DNA of 6,318 nt from Paracoccaceae bacterium (GTDB lineage Bacteria; Pseudomonadota; Alphaproteobacteria; Rhodobacterales; Rhodobacteraceae), in assembly GCA_003447515.1 (NCBI GenBank), contig DLZA01000202.1:1019-7336 (forward strand), in the 5' to 3' direction. The position numbers and the translations under genes are program-made. The notes below the pieces were generated by a model, which saw only the letters and a program-made list of their open reading frames with translations, had not been told where the DNA came from and ran no database searches. Shown one piece after another: positions 1 to 6,318 of the stretch. Position 1 is the first letter of the stretch. The number at the start of each line of letters is the position of its first letter.

Positions 1-183
1 AAATTTTGCCTACTAACTGCCGCTCTTTGACTGCAGTGCCACAAACTCTGTCCAAAAATCATCACTTTTACACTCTTTAGCCTCAAAATTTATATTACAT
101 GCCTCTTGAAAGACAGCAGCCAAAAGCCAACCTGATCATATGGCTTCAAGCAACTGCCCAGTTATACAAGTGCCAGAAACGCT
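1..183. other. Gene-free left edge, downstream of the lyase gene
   Basis: All three plus-strand frames entering from the left close early, with stops at about 14-16, 28-30 and 78-80, so at most the last few codons of a gene could lie here. It is the 3' flank of the minus-strand lyase gene. Apart from one weak hairpin at 122-146, listed separately, I see no RNA gene, repeat or promoter that I can defend. Confidence 0.6.
122..146 (-). terminator. Weak candidate terminator after the lyase gene
   Basis: Read on the minus strand, AAGCCA (146-141) can pair with TGGCTT (129-124) across an 11-base loop, and a short run of four T (125-122) overlaps and follows the stem. It starts 38 bases after the lyase stop codon, a sensible place for a terminator. 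The 6-bp stem and short T run make it weak, and it could be chance. Confidence 0.25.
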
Positions 184-1527
184 CTAAACGTCAGACGTAA
201 TCGCCGCCGAAAAGCGATCAACAATTGTTCCGCTTTCACCCAATGCGTTGCCCACATCGAACACAGCGTCTAAATCGATTGCAAGCACTGTTTCCCGTGC
301 TAGGACCTCACGGAGATGTTCCCCACTTTTCACCGCTTTAGCACAGGCACTCTTCACCAAAATACGCGCATCGCTTAACGCCATGTGTTTTGCTAACGCA
401 AAACTTGCCGCCTCTGCCATCATCAACCCATTGGTGTCGTCAAGCACTTGAGCCATAGCACCCATGTCTACTTGCAAAGAACCCATCAATTCTTGCGCAT
501 GTTGCAACGCAGCCCCCGTTGCTACGACTAAAGAGGGCAAAGCCAACCACTCTTGTGACCAAGCAGCGCCATCGCGTTCTTGTGCGTGGATTGCAGCCCC
601 AGAAATCTGCGCAACCAACCCGTGACCCTGCCGCGCGAGTGCTAACATCACCTCAGCCCCAGTCGGATTTGCTTTATGCGGCATCGTGCTCGATCCCCCT
701 GCAGCACCGGCCCACAAACCATCACTAATCTGCGCCGAAAATAGTAGATCCTGCGCAACCTTGCCTAAGCTCCCACAGATCAAACCACATAAGTTCGCAA
801 ATTCCATAATTCCATCCCGGGCAGAGTGCCACGGTACATCCGGCACAAACAGGCCCAACTCCTCAGCCATTGCATCTGCCAAGGCGAACCCGTGTCCTTC
901 AAATGCGGAGAGGTTCCCAGACGCACCACCAAGCGACAATACCAAAACCCGTTCACGCATTTGTTCCAGCCGTTTACGATGGCGCACAAATGGTATGCCC
1001 CAGCCTGCAATCCGCGCTCCTAGCGCAGTTGGCGTCGCAAGTTGATGCCGCGTTCGCGCCGCCATCGGCATACTGCGATAAGTTACTGCCTGATCCCTAA
1101 ACGTATCCAGCAAGCCAACCATTCGCTGATCAAAAAGGTCAAACACTCGGCGTAACCGGAGTACCAATCCCGTATCCTGAATATCCTGCGAAGTGGCCCC
1201 TTTGTGCACAAACCCTGCATGCCCTTTGCCCTCTGCACTCGCCTCCATCGCCGCTACAAAACCAGCCACTAGCGACGGCACAACAATTCCGTCCTTGGCC
1301 ATCCCATCCGCCAAAGTACCAGGGTCAATCAAAACGTCCCGTACCATAGAATTTATCACCAAGGCACTTTCCTTGGGAATGATCCCTATCTCACCTTGTG
1401 CGGTTGCAAGCGCGCCTTCAACCAGTAGCATGGCGCGCACCTCAGCACTCTCAGAAAACAGAACAGAAAGCTCTGCGTCGCCAAACAAACTCTTAGTAAT
1501 ATGCCCCTCGGCAAGTGAAAGTGCCAT
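184..1527 (-). CDS. pcaB: PcaB-like lyase (3-carboxy-cis,cis-muconate cycloisomerase family)
   Basis: This is a 447-residue member of the fumarase/aspartase superfamily, close to the usual length for PcaB. PcaB converts 3-carboxy-cis,cis-muconate to 4-carboxymuconolactone in the protocatechuate branch of the beta-ketoadipate pathway, in the cytoplasm. The superfamily signature GSSTMPHKANP lies at residues 278-288 and supplies the flexible active-site loop with the catalytic serine. Two other conserved stretches are visible: HKGATSQDIQDTG at 108-120 and ARTRHQLATPTALG at about 157-170. The N-terminus (LFGDAEL, then LFSESAEVRAML) is typical of PcaB. The ATG is supported by AAAGGAA (1540-1534), six bases upstream. 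The gene is divergent from the flavin reductase. No other protocatechuate gene (pcaGH, pcaC, pcaD) is in view, so it may act on another substrate within the family; adenylosuccinate lyase is less likely because of the N-terminal resemblance. Family assignment is firm; the exact reaction is moderate. Confidence 0.85.
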   Translation of the reverse strand: MALSLAEGHITKSLFGDAELSVLFSESAEVRAMLLVEGALATAQGEIGIIPKESALVINSMVRDVLIDPGTLADGMAKDGIVVPSLVAGFVAAMEASAEGKGHAGFVHKGATSQDIQDTGLVLRLRRVFDLFDQRMVGLLDTFRDQAVTYRSMPMAARTRHQLATPTALGARIAGWGIPFVRHRKRLEQMRERVLVLSLGGASGNLSAFEGHGFALADAMAEELGLFVPDVPWHSARDGIMEFANLCGLICGSLGKVAQDLLFSAQISDGLWAGAAGGSSTMPHKANPTGAEVMLALARQGHGLVAQISGAAIHAQERDGAAWSQEWLALPSLVVATGAALQHAQELMGSLQVDMGAMAQVLDDTNGLMMAEAASFALAKHMALSDARILVKSACAKAVKSGEHLREVLARETVLAIDLDAVFDVGNALGESGTIVDRFSAAITSDV

Positions 1528-1637
1528 ACGATATTCCTTTGCATTGCTAAATGTTTACCCCAGCCACCCCCAAGAACCAACCTTGACTTGCACGCACCCT
1601 ACGCCAATCCTGGTGCCAAACCAAAAGAAAGCAAAAA
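1528..1637. promoter_or_regulatory. Divergent intergenic region with probable promoters for both sides
   Basis: This 110-base spacer separates the 5' ends of the lyase (minus) and flavin reductase (plus) genes, so it should hold both promoters and any shared operator. Toward the lyase, a poor sigma-70-like pair can be read on the minus strand: TTGGTT, 17 bases, then TAAACA. Toward the flavin reductase, TTGACT at 1583-1588 is a fair -35, but no good -10 follows at the usual distance. The lyase has a good Shine-Dalgarno (AAAGGAA); the flavin reductase has only a purine-rich AAAAGAAAG at 1623-1631. No clear operator palindrome was found. Confidence 0.4.
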
Positions 1638-2288
1638 ATGGACTATAACCCCAACACCGACCCGAATCCTCTTCCGTTTTCGGCATTTAAAGCCTGCACT
1701 GTGCCGCGCCCCATCGGCTGGCTTTCGACCATTTCTGGTAATGGCATTTGTAATCTCGCACCCTACTCACAATGGCAAAACCTAACCTTTGACCCACCCA
1801 TGGTGATGTTCGCCGCCAATCAATACCCGGATGGCCGTCGCAAAGACACTGTCCAAAATGCTGAGGAAACAGGCTGGTTTATCTGGAACATGGCCACCTA
1901 CGATTTGCGCGAAGCAGTGAATAAATCTGCCCAAGCTTTTGACTCCAAAGTAGACGAGTTTGACCACGCAGGCGTCAATAAAAAAATAGCCAAACAGGCC
2001 CCCGCGCCTATGGTTGCAGAGAGCCCTTGTCATTTCGAATGCTCTTACATCTCAACACATCGCCTGCCCGGAAACTCGCCCGTCGGTACGGTGGATATCG
2101 TCTTTGGGCGCGTTGAACAAATTCACGTCGAAGACCACGTCCTGACATCTGACGGCAAACTCGACATCCCTAAAATCCGTCCCATCGCTCGCATGGGATA
2201 CTACGACTATACCGTAGTGAACGAAGTCTTTGAAATGCGAATACCTGGTGCTGGTTCGGCAGCTGATGGGTTGGAAGGCAAGGTTTAA
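1638..2288 (+). CDS. Flavin-reductase-like FMN-binding split-barrel protein
   Basis: This 216-residue protein belongs to the flavin reductase-like (DIM6/NTAB type) split-barrel family, soluble and FMN-binding. Members either reduce free flavin with NAD(P)H for a partner monooxygenase or bind FMN for other redox work. Family landmarks are PRPIGWLST at about 23-31, NLAPYS at 39-44, a KDT at 69-71, ETGWF at 77-81, DEFDHAG at 106-112 and AESP at 127-130. The conserved C-terminal part includes RPIARMGYYDYT at 171-182. No signal peptide is seen. The ATG follows a weak purine-rich ribosome site with a six-base gap, and the protein begins as expected for the family. It is first in the rightward series, 76 bases before the transporter. 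No oxygenase partner is visible, so its exact role is open. Family confidence is high; function beyond flavin binding is unknown. Confidence 0.88.
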   Translation: MDYNPNTDPNPLPFSAFKACTVPRPIGWLSTISGNGICNLAPYSQWQNLTFDPPMVMFAANQYPDGRRKDTVQNAEETGWFIWNMATYDLREAVNKSAQAFDSKVDEFDHAGVNKKIAKQAPAPMVAESPCHFECSYISTHRLPGNSPVGTVDIVFGRVEQIHVEDHVLTSDGKLDIPKIRPIARMGYYDYTVVNEVFEMRIPGAGSAADGLEGKV

Positions 2289-2364
2289 GAACGCTACGTA
2301 AAGCTTGACGTGATAACACGCTGTCTTGCCCATTTGAGTCACAATCTTCGTTAAGGAAATTCCA
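2289..2364 (+). other. Short spacer between flavin reductase and transporter
   Basis: This 76-base spacer contains a tiny perfect hairpin, CGTG-ATAA-CACG at 2309-2320, with no T run, so it is not a convincing terminator. Near its end AAGGAA (2353-2358) is a good Shine-Dalgarno six bases before the transporter ATG. The two genes could be cotranscribed. Confidence 0.4.
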
Positions 2365-3510
2365 ATGGGACGCGCTTGGCCAATCCTCATCATCCTCGGC
2401 TTTTGCCAGTTCTGCGCCAGCTGGGGATCCCTTGCACTTATTGCGGTACAAATCGAAATGCGCGCTGGCCTTGGCATAACCGCAGCAGGCATTTCAGCCC
2501 TTGTCTGGGCCTTCTCCTTCTCTCTGGCCTTTGGTGCACCCATAGCTCAGGCCGTCATTGGCCACTGGCAACGCCGCACAGTCTTATTAGCCTCTCTCAT
2601 TCTACTCGCAGTTGGCGCGATCGGTCTCGGCCTTGCACAAGATTGGGAACAGGCAATGGCCGCAAGAATTATTATGGCGCTGGGTGCGGCCTCTGTTATG
2701 CCTACAGCTTCGGTTATCGCGGCCTCCATCGTCTCAGAAGAACACCGCCCTGCCGCAATGTCAGTCGTTTTTGGGGGACTGACTGCGTCGATAGTCATCG
2801 CAATGCCCATTTCTAGCGCCGTTGGTGAAGCTCTTGGCTGGCGTGCTACATGGTTCACCGCAGGCTTCGCCGCCCTTTCGGCCGTGCTTGCGGTGGCCTT
2901 TGGCGTACGAAGCGATGTGCGAGGTACACGCGCATCCTTTGCAGCGATGTGGGCCGTGCTCTCAAAACCTGCCACAGGCTTGACCATCGCTACCACAGCG
3001 TGCCTGATCTGTGGTGGTTTTTTAACTTATTCCATGATCGCCTTCTGGTTTGTCGAGGTGGGTGGTGCACCACGATCTGCGTTCACAATAGCGCTCTTTA
3101 TTTCGGGAATTGCGTCCATGATTGGCAACGCATTTTCTTATCAAATCGTTCGTGCATTAGGCCGTGAGGGTGCAATCATTGCCGGCCTTAGCTTTACCGT
3201 TTTTTGCTTTCTCGTGCTTTGGGCAGCACCCCAAATCTACCTGGTCTCTTACCCCGCTTTCGTCTGCTTCGGCGTGGGCTGGGCTTTGTGCCTCGCACCT
3301 TTACAAGCTCGCCTAATGGAAACCGCAGGACCACTCGCCCAGTTGGCTCTCGCACTAAACGCCTCTGCGTTTTTCGGCGGTCAAGGCCTCGGCGCCATGG
3401 GCGGTGGCTTTGTGTACGAGACCTTCGGTCCCGCTACCTTACCGCTTGCCTCGATGATAATCCTCGGCATCACTACAGCGATGTTCGCTCTGTCGCGCAA
3501 GGTGAGTTAG
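2365..3510 (+). CDS. Major facilitator superfamily transporter
   Basis: This is a 381-residue, strongly hydrophobic inner-membrane protein of the major facilitator superfamily, compatible with about 12 membrane segments in two halves. Such carriers move small solutes using the proton or substrate gradient. GHWQRRTVLL at about 66-75 sits where the loop 2-3 'motif A' is expected, although it lacks the usual acidic and glycine residues. The stretch RIIMALGAASVMPTASVIAA (101-120) and GWRATWF (158-164) are typical of the drug:H+ antiporter / AraJ-like group. ALNASAFFGGQGLGAMGGG at 330-348 is the matching C-terminal-half motif. A hydrophilic link at about 181-202 (RSDVRGTRASFA region) divides the halves. 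The start is supported by AAGGAA six bases upstream. It lies between a flavin reductase and a hydrolase, so uptake or efflux of a catabolic substrate is a fair inference, but neither substrate nor direction can be read from sequence. Confidence 0.9.
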   Translation: MGRAWPILIILGFCQFCASWGSLALIAVQIEMRAGLGITAAGISALVWAFSFSLAFGAPIAQAVIGHWQRRTVLLASLILLAVGAIGLGLAQDWEQAMAARIIMALGAASVMPTASVIAASIVSEEHRPAAMSVVFGGLTASIVIAMPISSAVGEALGWRATWFTAGFAALSAVLAVAFGVRSDVRGTRASFAAMWAVLSKPATGLTIATTACLICGGFLTYSMIAFWFVEVGGAPRSAFTIALFISGIASMIGNAFSYQIVRALGREGAIIAGLSFTVFCFLVLWAAPQIYLVSYPAFVCFGVGWALCLAPLQARLMETAGPLAQLALALNASAFFGGQGLGAMGGGFVYETFGPATLPLASMIILGITTAMFALSRKVS

Positions 3511-3805
3511 CAGCCCATCGGCCAAGTCTCTGATAAGCAATAGCATTCCGGTCACGGGTAATCCGGACCGAGCATCTGTTGATGGGGCTCTTAAATACAC
3601 GCCTGCCCCTATTTTGGGAATAATCACCGCTGCAGTGCCCATACTCACCCTCTCCAAAATACGCGCCGTCAGCGATAAACAAATCAGTGACAGTGCGGCC
3701 AACATAACAACGCCTTTGGTGCACCACGAGGCATCCTAATGTGTGTATCCCACCTCTGTGATCAGCATTCTTCCCCCTTACGAAGTTCTTCAATAAAGTA
3801 ACGGT

Positions 3806-3820
3806 GCAACACAGTGCTGC
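3806..3820. promoter_or_regulatory. Possible operator: imperfect 15-bp palindrome
   Basis: The pattern GCAnCACnGTGnTGC reads the same on both strands at 12 of 15 positions. Only the centre base and one symmetric pair fail. It lies 42 bases before the hydrolase ATG, where a regulator binding site could act. No regulator gene is in the window, and a site this short could be chance. Confidence 0.25.
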
Positions 3821-3827
3821 GTCAAGC

Positions 3828-3856
3828 TTGCACAGAGGCTCCTGCTTCCCTAACGT
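3828..3856 (+). promoter_or_regulatory. Very weak candidate promoter for the hydrolase gene
   Basis: TTGCAC (3828-3833) and TAACGT (3851-3856) are 17 bases apart. Each matches the sigma-70 consensus at only three of six positions. If used, transcription would start at or next to the ATG at 3863 and give a leaderless message, which would fit the absence of a Shine-Dalgarno there. The boxes are too poor to rely on. Confidence 0.15.
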
Positions 3857-3862
3857 CTGTCT

Positions 3863-4783
3863 ATGGATTATCGCAAAAAAATCGATGCTGAAACATGGGA
3901 CTTCATCCACAAAACGGGTGAGTACTATCCCCCTGAAACAGTGACCTACACGGTAGACCAACAACGTAAAATCTACGACAAAATGTGCGGCGCTTTCTTT
4001 CGCGGCTACCCAGAAGGTGTCACCGCATCTGATCAACTGATCGGCACTATCCCAACGCGCCACTACACATCAAACGACGCCCCAGCTACCGTGATGTACT
4101 TCCATGGCGGCGGCTTTGTCGTTGGTGGACTGGAAAGCCATGATGATGTCTGCGCCGAAATTTGTGACTGCACAGGCTTAGACGTAGTCTCTGTCGACTA
4201 CCGCATGGCCCCCGAGCATTTGCACCCAGCCATGCACGACGACTGTCTAGCTGCCACTCGTCACATCCTTACAACAACCAATACGCCCATTCTGCTCGCA
4301 GGGGATAGCGCAGGTGGCAACCTCGCCGCTACCGTTGCAGCTGTCCTCCGCAATAATCCGCAGCTAATTGGCCAAGTCTTGGTCTATGGCAGTTTTGGAG
4401 GCGACATCGAAGCAGGTACTTTCATTGAACACGCAAATGCGCCGCTATTAACCCGTGACGAAATTCTCTTCTACGAGGGTATTCGTTACAAAAATGGTGA
4501 GCGGCCAAGAGACGATCCTACTGCCACACCGCTTGACGACACCTCCTTCGAGGGTTTGCCGCCCTCAGTTATCATTTCAGCTGAATGTGACCCCATCACC
4601 GACGGATCTCGCCTCTACCACGAAGCAATACAAGCCGCTGGTGGACGCTCCGTCTGGATTAACGAACAAGGTCTCGTGCACGGCTACCTGCGCGCCCGCA
4701 CCACCGTAAAACGCGCTGCCGACAGCTTCAAGCGCATCACTGAAGCACTATCAGTGCTTTCTCGCAAAGAATGGCATTACTAA
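3863..4783 (+). CDS. Alpha/beta hydrolase, hormone-sensitive-lipase family
   Basis: This 306-residue, probably cytoplasmic hydrolase has the usual length for the bacterial hormone-sensitive-lipase (HSL, family IV) esterases. Members cleave esters, and sometimes lactones or amides, of small molecules. The oxyanion-hole motif HGGG is at 81-84 (followed by FVVGG). DYRMAPEH, typical of HSL proteins, is at 112-119. The nucleophile elbow GDSAGG is at 147-152 with serine 149. The acid is probably D243 in ECDPITD, and the base H273 in LVHGY. The catalytic triad therefore looks complete. No signal peptide is visible. The ATG at 3863 has no clear Shine-Dalgarno, but the protein opens as family members do and no better start is seen. 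The gene ends one base before the GTG of the TMADH-like gene, so the two are almost certainly cotranscribed and translationally linked. The natural substrate cannot be read from sequence. Confidence 0.93.
   Translation: MDYRKKIDAETWDFIHKTGEYYPPETVTYTVDQQRKIYDKMCGAFFRGYPEGVTASDQLIGTIPTRHYTSNDAPATVMYFHGGGFVVGGLESHDDVCAEICDCTGLDVVSVDYRMAPEHLHPAMHDDCLAATRHILTTTNTPILLAGDSAGGNLAATVAAVLRNNPQLIGQVLVYGSFGGDIEAGTFIEHANAPLLTRDEILFYEGIRYKNGERPRDDPTATPLDDTSFEGLPPSVIISAECDPITDGSRLYHEAIQAAGGRSVWINEQGLVHGYLRARTTVKRAADSFKRITEALSVLSRKEWHY
4743..4759 (+). promoter_or_regulatory. Perfect 7-bp hairpin just before the TMADH-like start
   Basis: AAGCACT (4743-4749), loop ATC, AGTGCTT (4753-4759) forms a perfect stem inside the last codons of the hydrolase gene. 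It ends 25 bases before the GTG start of the next gene. Only a short T run follows (4758-4760), so it is not a standard terminator. It could affect the hydrolase-to-dehydrogenase expression ratio or mRNA stability. Chance within coding sequence is possible. Confidence 0.35.
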
Positions 4784-4784
4784 A

Positions 4785-6318
4785 GTGCGCGATCCTCGCT
4801 TCAATATCCTTTTTGAGCCGGTCCAAATTGGCCCACACAAGACACGCAACCGTTTCTATCAAGTGCCCCATTGCACCGGTATGGGCTATCGCCATCCCAA
4901 CGCAGAAGCAGCACATCGCGGTGTCAAGGCTGAAGGTGGCTGGGGCGTTGTCTGCACGCAAGAGACCGAAATTCACCCAACATCTGATTTATCGCCTGCA
5001 AACGAGGGCCGCCTCTGGTCTGACGCCGACATCCCCGCCCTAAGCCTTATGACAGATGCAGTGCATGAACACGGCTCCCTCGCTGCCATCCAGCTCGTGC
5101 ACGGCGGCTCCCACTCGCCAAACCTGTACTCCCGCGAACCAGCAATCGCCCCATCCCACGCAGCTGTCGATTGGGGCGGCCCTCTCCAGGCACGCGAAAT
5201 GGACCTTACCGATATTAAAAACCTACGGAGTTGGTATGTGGATGCTGCCAAACGTGCGAAAACAGCTGGTTTCGACATTATTTACGCTTACGCTGGCCAC
5301 GACATGACGATCCTACAACACTTCCTCTTGTGCCGTCACAATCACCGTACAGATCACTATGGTGGCAGTTTCGAAAACCGACTGCGTCTATTTCGCGAAG
5401 TGGTGAGCGATCTCAAAGACACTGTGGGCGACACTTGCGCCATCGCCATTCGTTTCGCTGTCGAAGAACTCCTTGGTTCTGACGGTATCGAACATCAAAA
5501 CGAAGGCCGCGATGTCATCGAAGCGCTTGCCGAAGAACCTGATCTTTGGGATGTGAATCTCTCCGATTGGACCAACGACAGTCAAACCTCTCGCTTTGCA
5601 AAAGAAGGTTTCCAAGAGCCCTACACCGCCTTCGTTAAATCTGTGACTACCAAACCAGTCGTCGGCGTAGGCCGCTACACCTCACCAGATACAATGGTTC
5701 GCCTGATCAAATCGGGCCACCTCGATCTGATTGGTGCGGCACGGCCTTCCATCGCCGATCCATACCTTCCACTTAAAATCGAACAGGGCAGAACAAACGA
5801 CATCCGCGAATGCATCGGCTGTAATATCTGCACGGCTGGCGACAATACAAACGTGCCCATGCGCTGCACCCAAAACCCCACAGTGGGTGAAGAATGGCGT
5901 CGCGGCTGGCACCCAGAGCACCTAAAACCACTGGAAACCTACCCGCACCTAATTATCGGCAGTGGCCCCACAGGATTAGAAGCCGCTCGCACTCTCACAA
6001 AACGCGGAGCGGAAGTTACTCTGGCCGAAACTTGTGAAAAATTAGGTGGTCGTATCACACTCGAAAGCAGTCTCCCTGGGCTCGCAGAGTGGGCTCGCGT
6101 ACGCGACTGGCGCATCAGTCAACTAACTGACAAACCCAACGCCCAACTCTTTACCCGGTCGACCCTGACCGCTGACGATATACTCAGCTACGGCATCCCC
6201 AATGTAGCTTTGGCCACAGGCGCTAAATGGCGCACCGACGGTGTTGGGCGCACTCACAAACAGTCACTTCAATACCTTGAAGCTTCTAACGTATACAGCC
6301 CGGATACGCTCATGAAAA
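4785..6318 (+). CDS. TMADH-family iron-sulfur flavoprotein amine dehydrogenase (3' end missing)
   Basis: 511 codons are visible; TMADH has about 730 residues, so the C-terminal third is outside the window. I chose GTG 4785 because the protein then opens RDPRFNILFEPVQIG, matching the mature TMADH start, and C30 falls at the position of the 6-S-cysteinyl-FMN cysteine. It follows the hydrolase stop by one base, with only a weak ribosome site. Domains: an Old Yellow Enzyme-type TIM barrel (about 1-340) with Y169 and H172 in YAGH and D265 in WTND (catalytic Tyr-His-Asp); then a 4Fe-4S motif with C343, C346, C349 and C361; then a Rossmann fold beginning IIGSGPTG (390-397), with acidic E415. Relatives oxidise tri- or dimethylamine, histamine, or N-methylated betaines such as stachydrine, typically passing electrons to ETF. 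The TMADH aromatic bowl Tyr60/Trp264/Trp355 aligns with E60/W262/D353, so trimethylamine is unlikely. Family is certain; substrate is unknown. Confidence 0.95.
   Translation, partial: MRDPRFNILFEPVQIGPHKTRNRFYQVPHCTGMGYRHPNAEAAHRGVKAEGGWGVVCTQETEIHPTSDLSPANEGRLWSDADIPALSLMTDAVHEHGSLAAIQLVHGGSHSPNLYSREPAIAPSHAAVDWGGPLQAREMDLTDIKNLRSWYVDAAKRAKTAGFDIIYAYAGHDMTILQHFLLCRHNHRTDHYGGSFENRLRLFREVVSDLKDTVGDTCAIAIRFAVEELLGSDGIEHQNEGRDVIEALAEEPDLWDVNLSDWTNDSQTSRFAKEGFQEPYTAFVKSVTTKPVVGVGRYTSPDTMVRLIKSGHLDLIGAARPSIADPYLPLKIEQGRTNDIRECIGCNICTAGDNTNVPMRCTQNPTVGEEWRRGWHPEHLKPLETYPHLIIGSGPTGLEAARTLTKRGAEVTLAETCEKLGGRITLESSLPGLAEWARVRDWRISQLTDKPNAQLFTRSTLTADDILSYGIPNVALATGAKWRTDGVGRTHKQSLQYLEASNVYSPDTLMK

Larger units (their letters stand above)
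3511..3862. other. 352-base stretch with no convincing gene
   Basis: The stretch lies between the transporter stop and the hydrolase start. One plus-strand frame stays open from within the transporter end to a stop at 3737-3739 but has no good start. On the minus strand a frame is open from an ATG at 3705 back into the transporter 3' end, preceded by AAAGG. Another minus frame is open across the whole stretch. None gives a protein I recognise. Short inverted repeats occur, such as TCCGG/CCGGA around 3547-3567, without a T run. The right part (about 3740-3862) probably holds the promoter of the hydrolase gene. It may be a degraded gene remnant or simply a long spacer. Confidence 0.45.

Noticed and set aside
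686..1045. Plus-strand open frames over the lyase gene
   Set aside because: They lie fully antisense to a gene with clear family motifs, and their compositions are rich in Pro, Ser and Ala, as expected of shadow frames.
1558..1582. C-rich stretch in the divergent spacer, G-rich on the minus strand, as a possible quadruplex
   Set aside because: Only two runs reach four or more G; the others are GG pairs, so a stable quadruplex is not supported.
2309..2320. CGTG-ATAA-CACG hairpin as a terminator between flavin reductase and transporter
   Set aside because: The stem is only four base pairs and no T run follows.
2052..2996. Two minus-strand frames of about 150-160 codons under the flavin reductase and transporter
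   Set aside because: They are antisense to strongly supported genes and show no family motif.
3439..3705. An 88-codon minus-strand open frame with AAAGG before its ATG
   Set aside because: Its C-terminal part is antisense to the transporter and the sequence is not recognisable. It is kept only as a remark within the gap finding.
3473..4063. A 196-codon minus-strand open frame covering the gap and the hydrolase 5' end
   Set aside because: About 200 bases lie antisense to the well-supported hydrolase and the far end overlaps the transporter. The protein is rich in Cys, His and Arg and matches no family I know.
4771..5043. A 90-codon frame starting at ATG 4771, near the dehydrogenase start
   Set aside because: It is out of frame with the TMADH-like protein and overlaps its conserved N-terminus. 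The GTG at 4785 gives the family N-terminus.

Overview
The window carries five protein-coding genes, one of them cut by the right edge. It looks like a bacterial chromosome of moderate GC. The protein families and sequence style fit an alphaproteobacterium, possibly a marine Roseobacter-type organism; that placement rests on general resemblance only. No RNA genes, CRISPR arrays, insertion sequences or origins were recognised.

Layout: positions 1-183 hold no gene. A fumarase/aspartase-superfamily lyase resembling 3-carboxy-cis,cis-muconate cycloisomerase (PcaB) occupies 184-1527 on the minus strand. It is divergent, across a 110-base spacer, from a plus-strand series: a flavin-reductase-like split-barrel protein (1638-2288), a major facilitator transporter (2365-3510), a 352-base stretch with no convincing gene, a hormone-sensitive-lipase-type alpha/beta hydrolase (3863-4783), and a large iron-sulfur flavoprotein of the trimethylamine dehydrogenase (TMADH) family starting at a GTG (4785) one base after the hydrolase stop and running off the end.

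The families suggest a small catabolic locus. The transporter could move a small organic substrate, the TMADH-like enzyme could oxidise an amine or N-methyl group, and the hydrolase, flavin reductase and lyase could process the products. The pathway and substrate are inference.

The most interesting point is the TMADH-like enzyme. It keeps the covalent-FMN cysteine (C30), the Tyr-His-Asp catalytic set and the four iron-sulfur cysteines. However, two of the three aromatic residues that hold trimethylammonium in TMADH are acidic here (E60 and D353). That argues against trimethylamine as substrate and points to a different, possibly primary or polar, amine.
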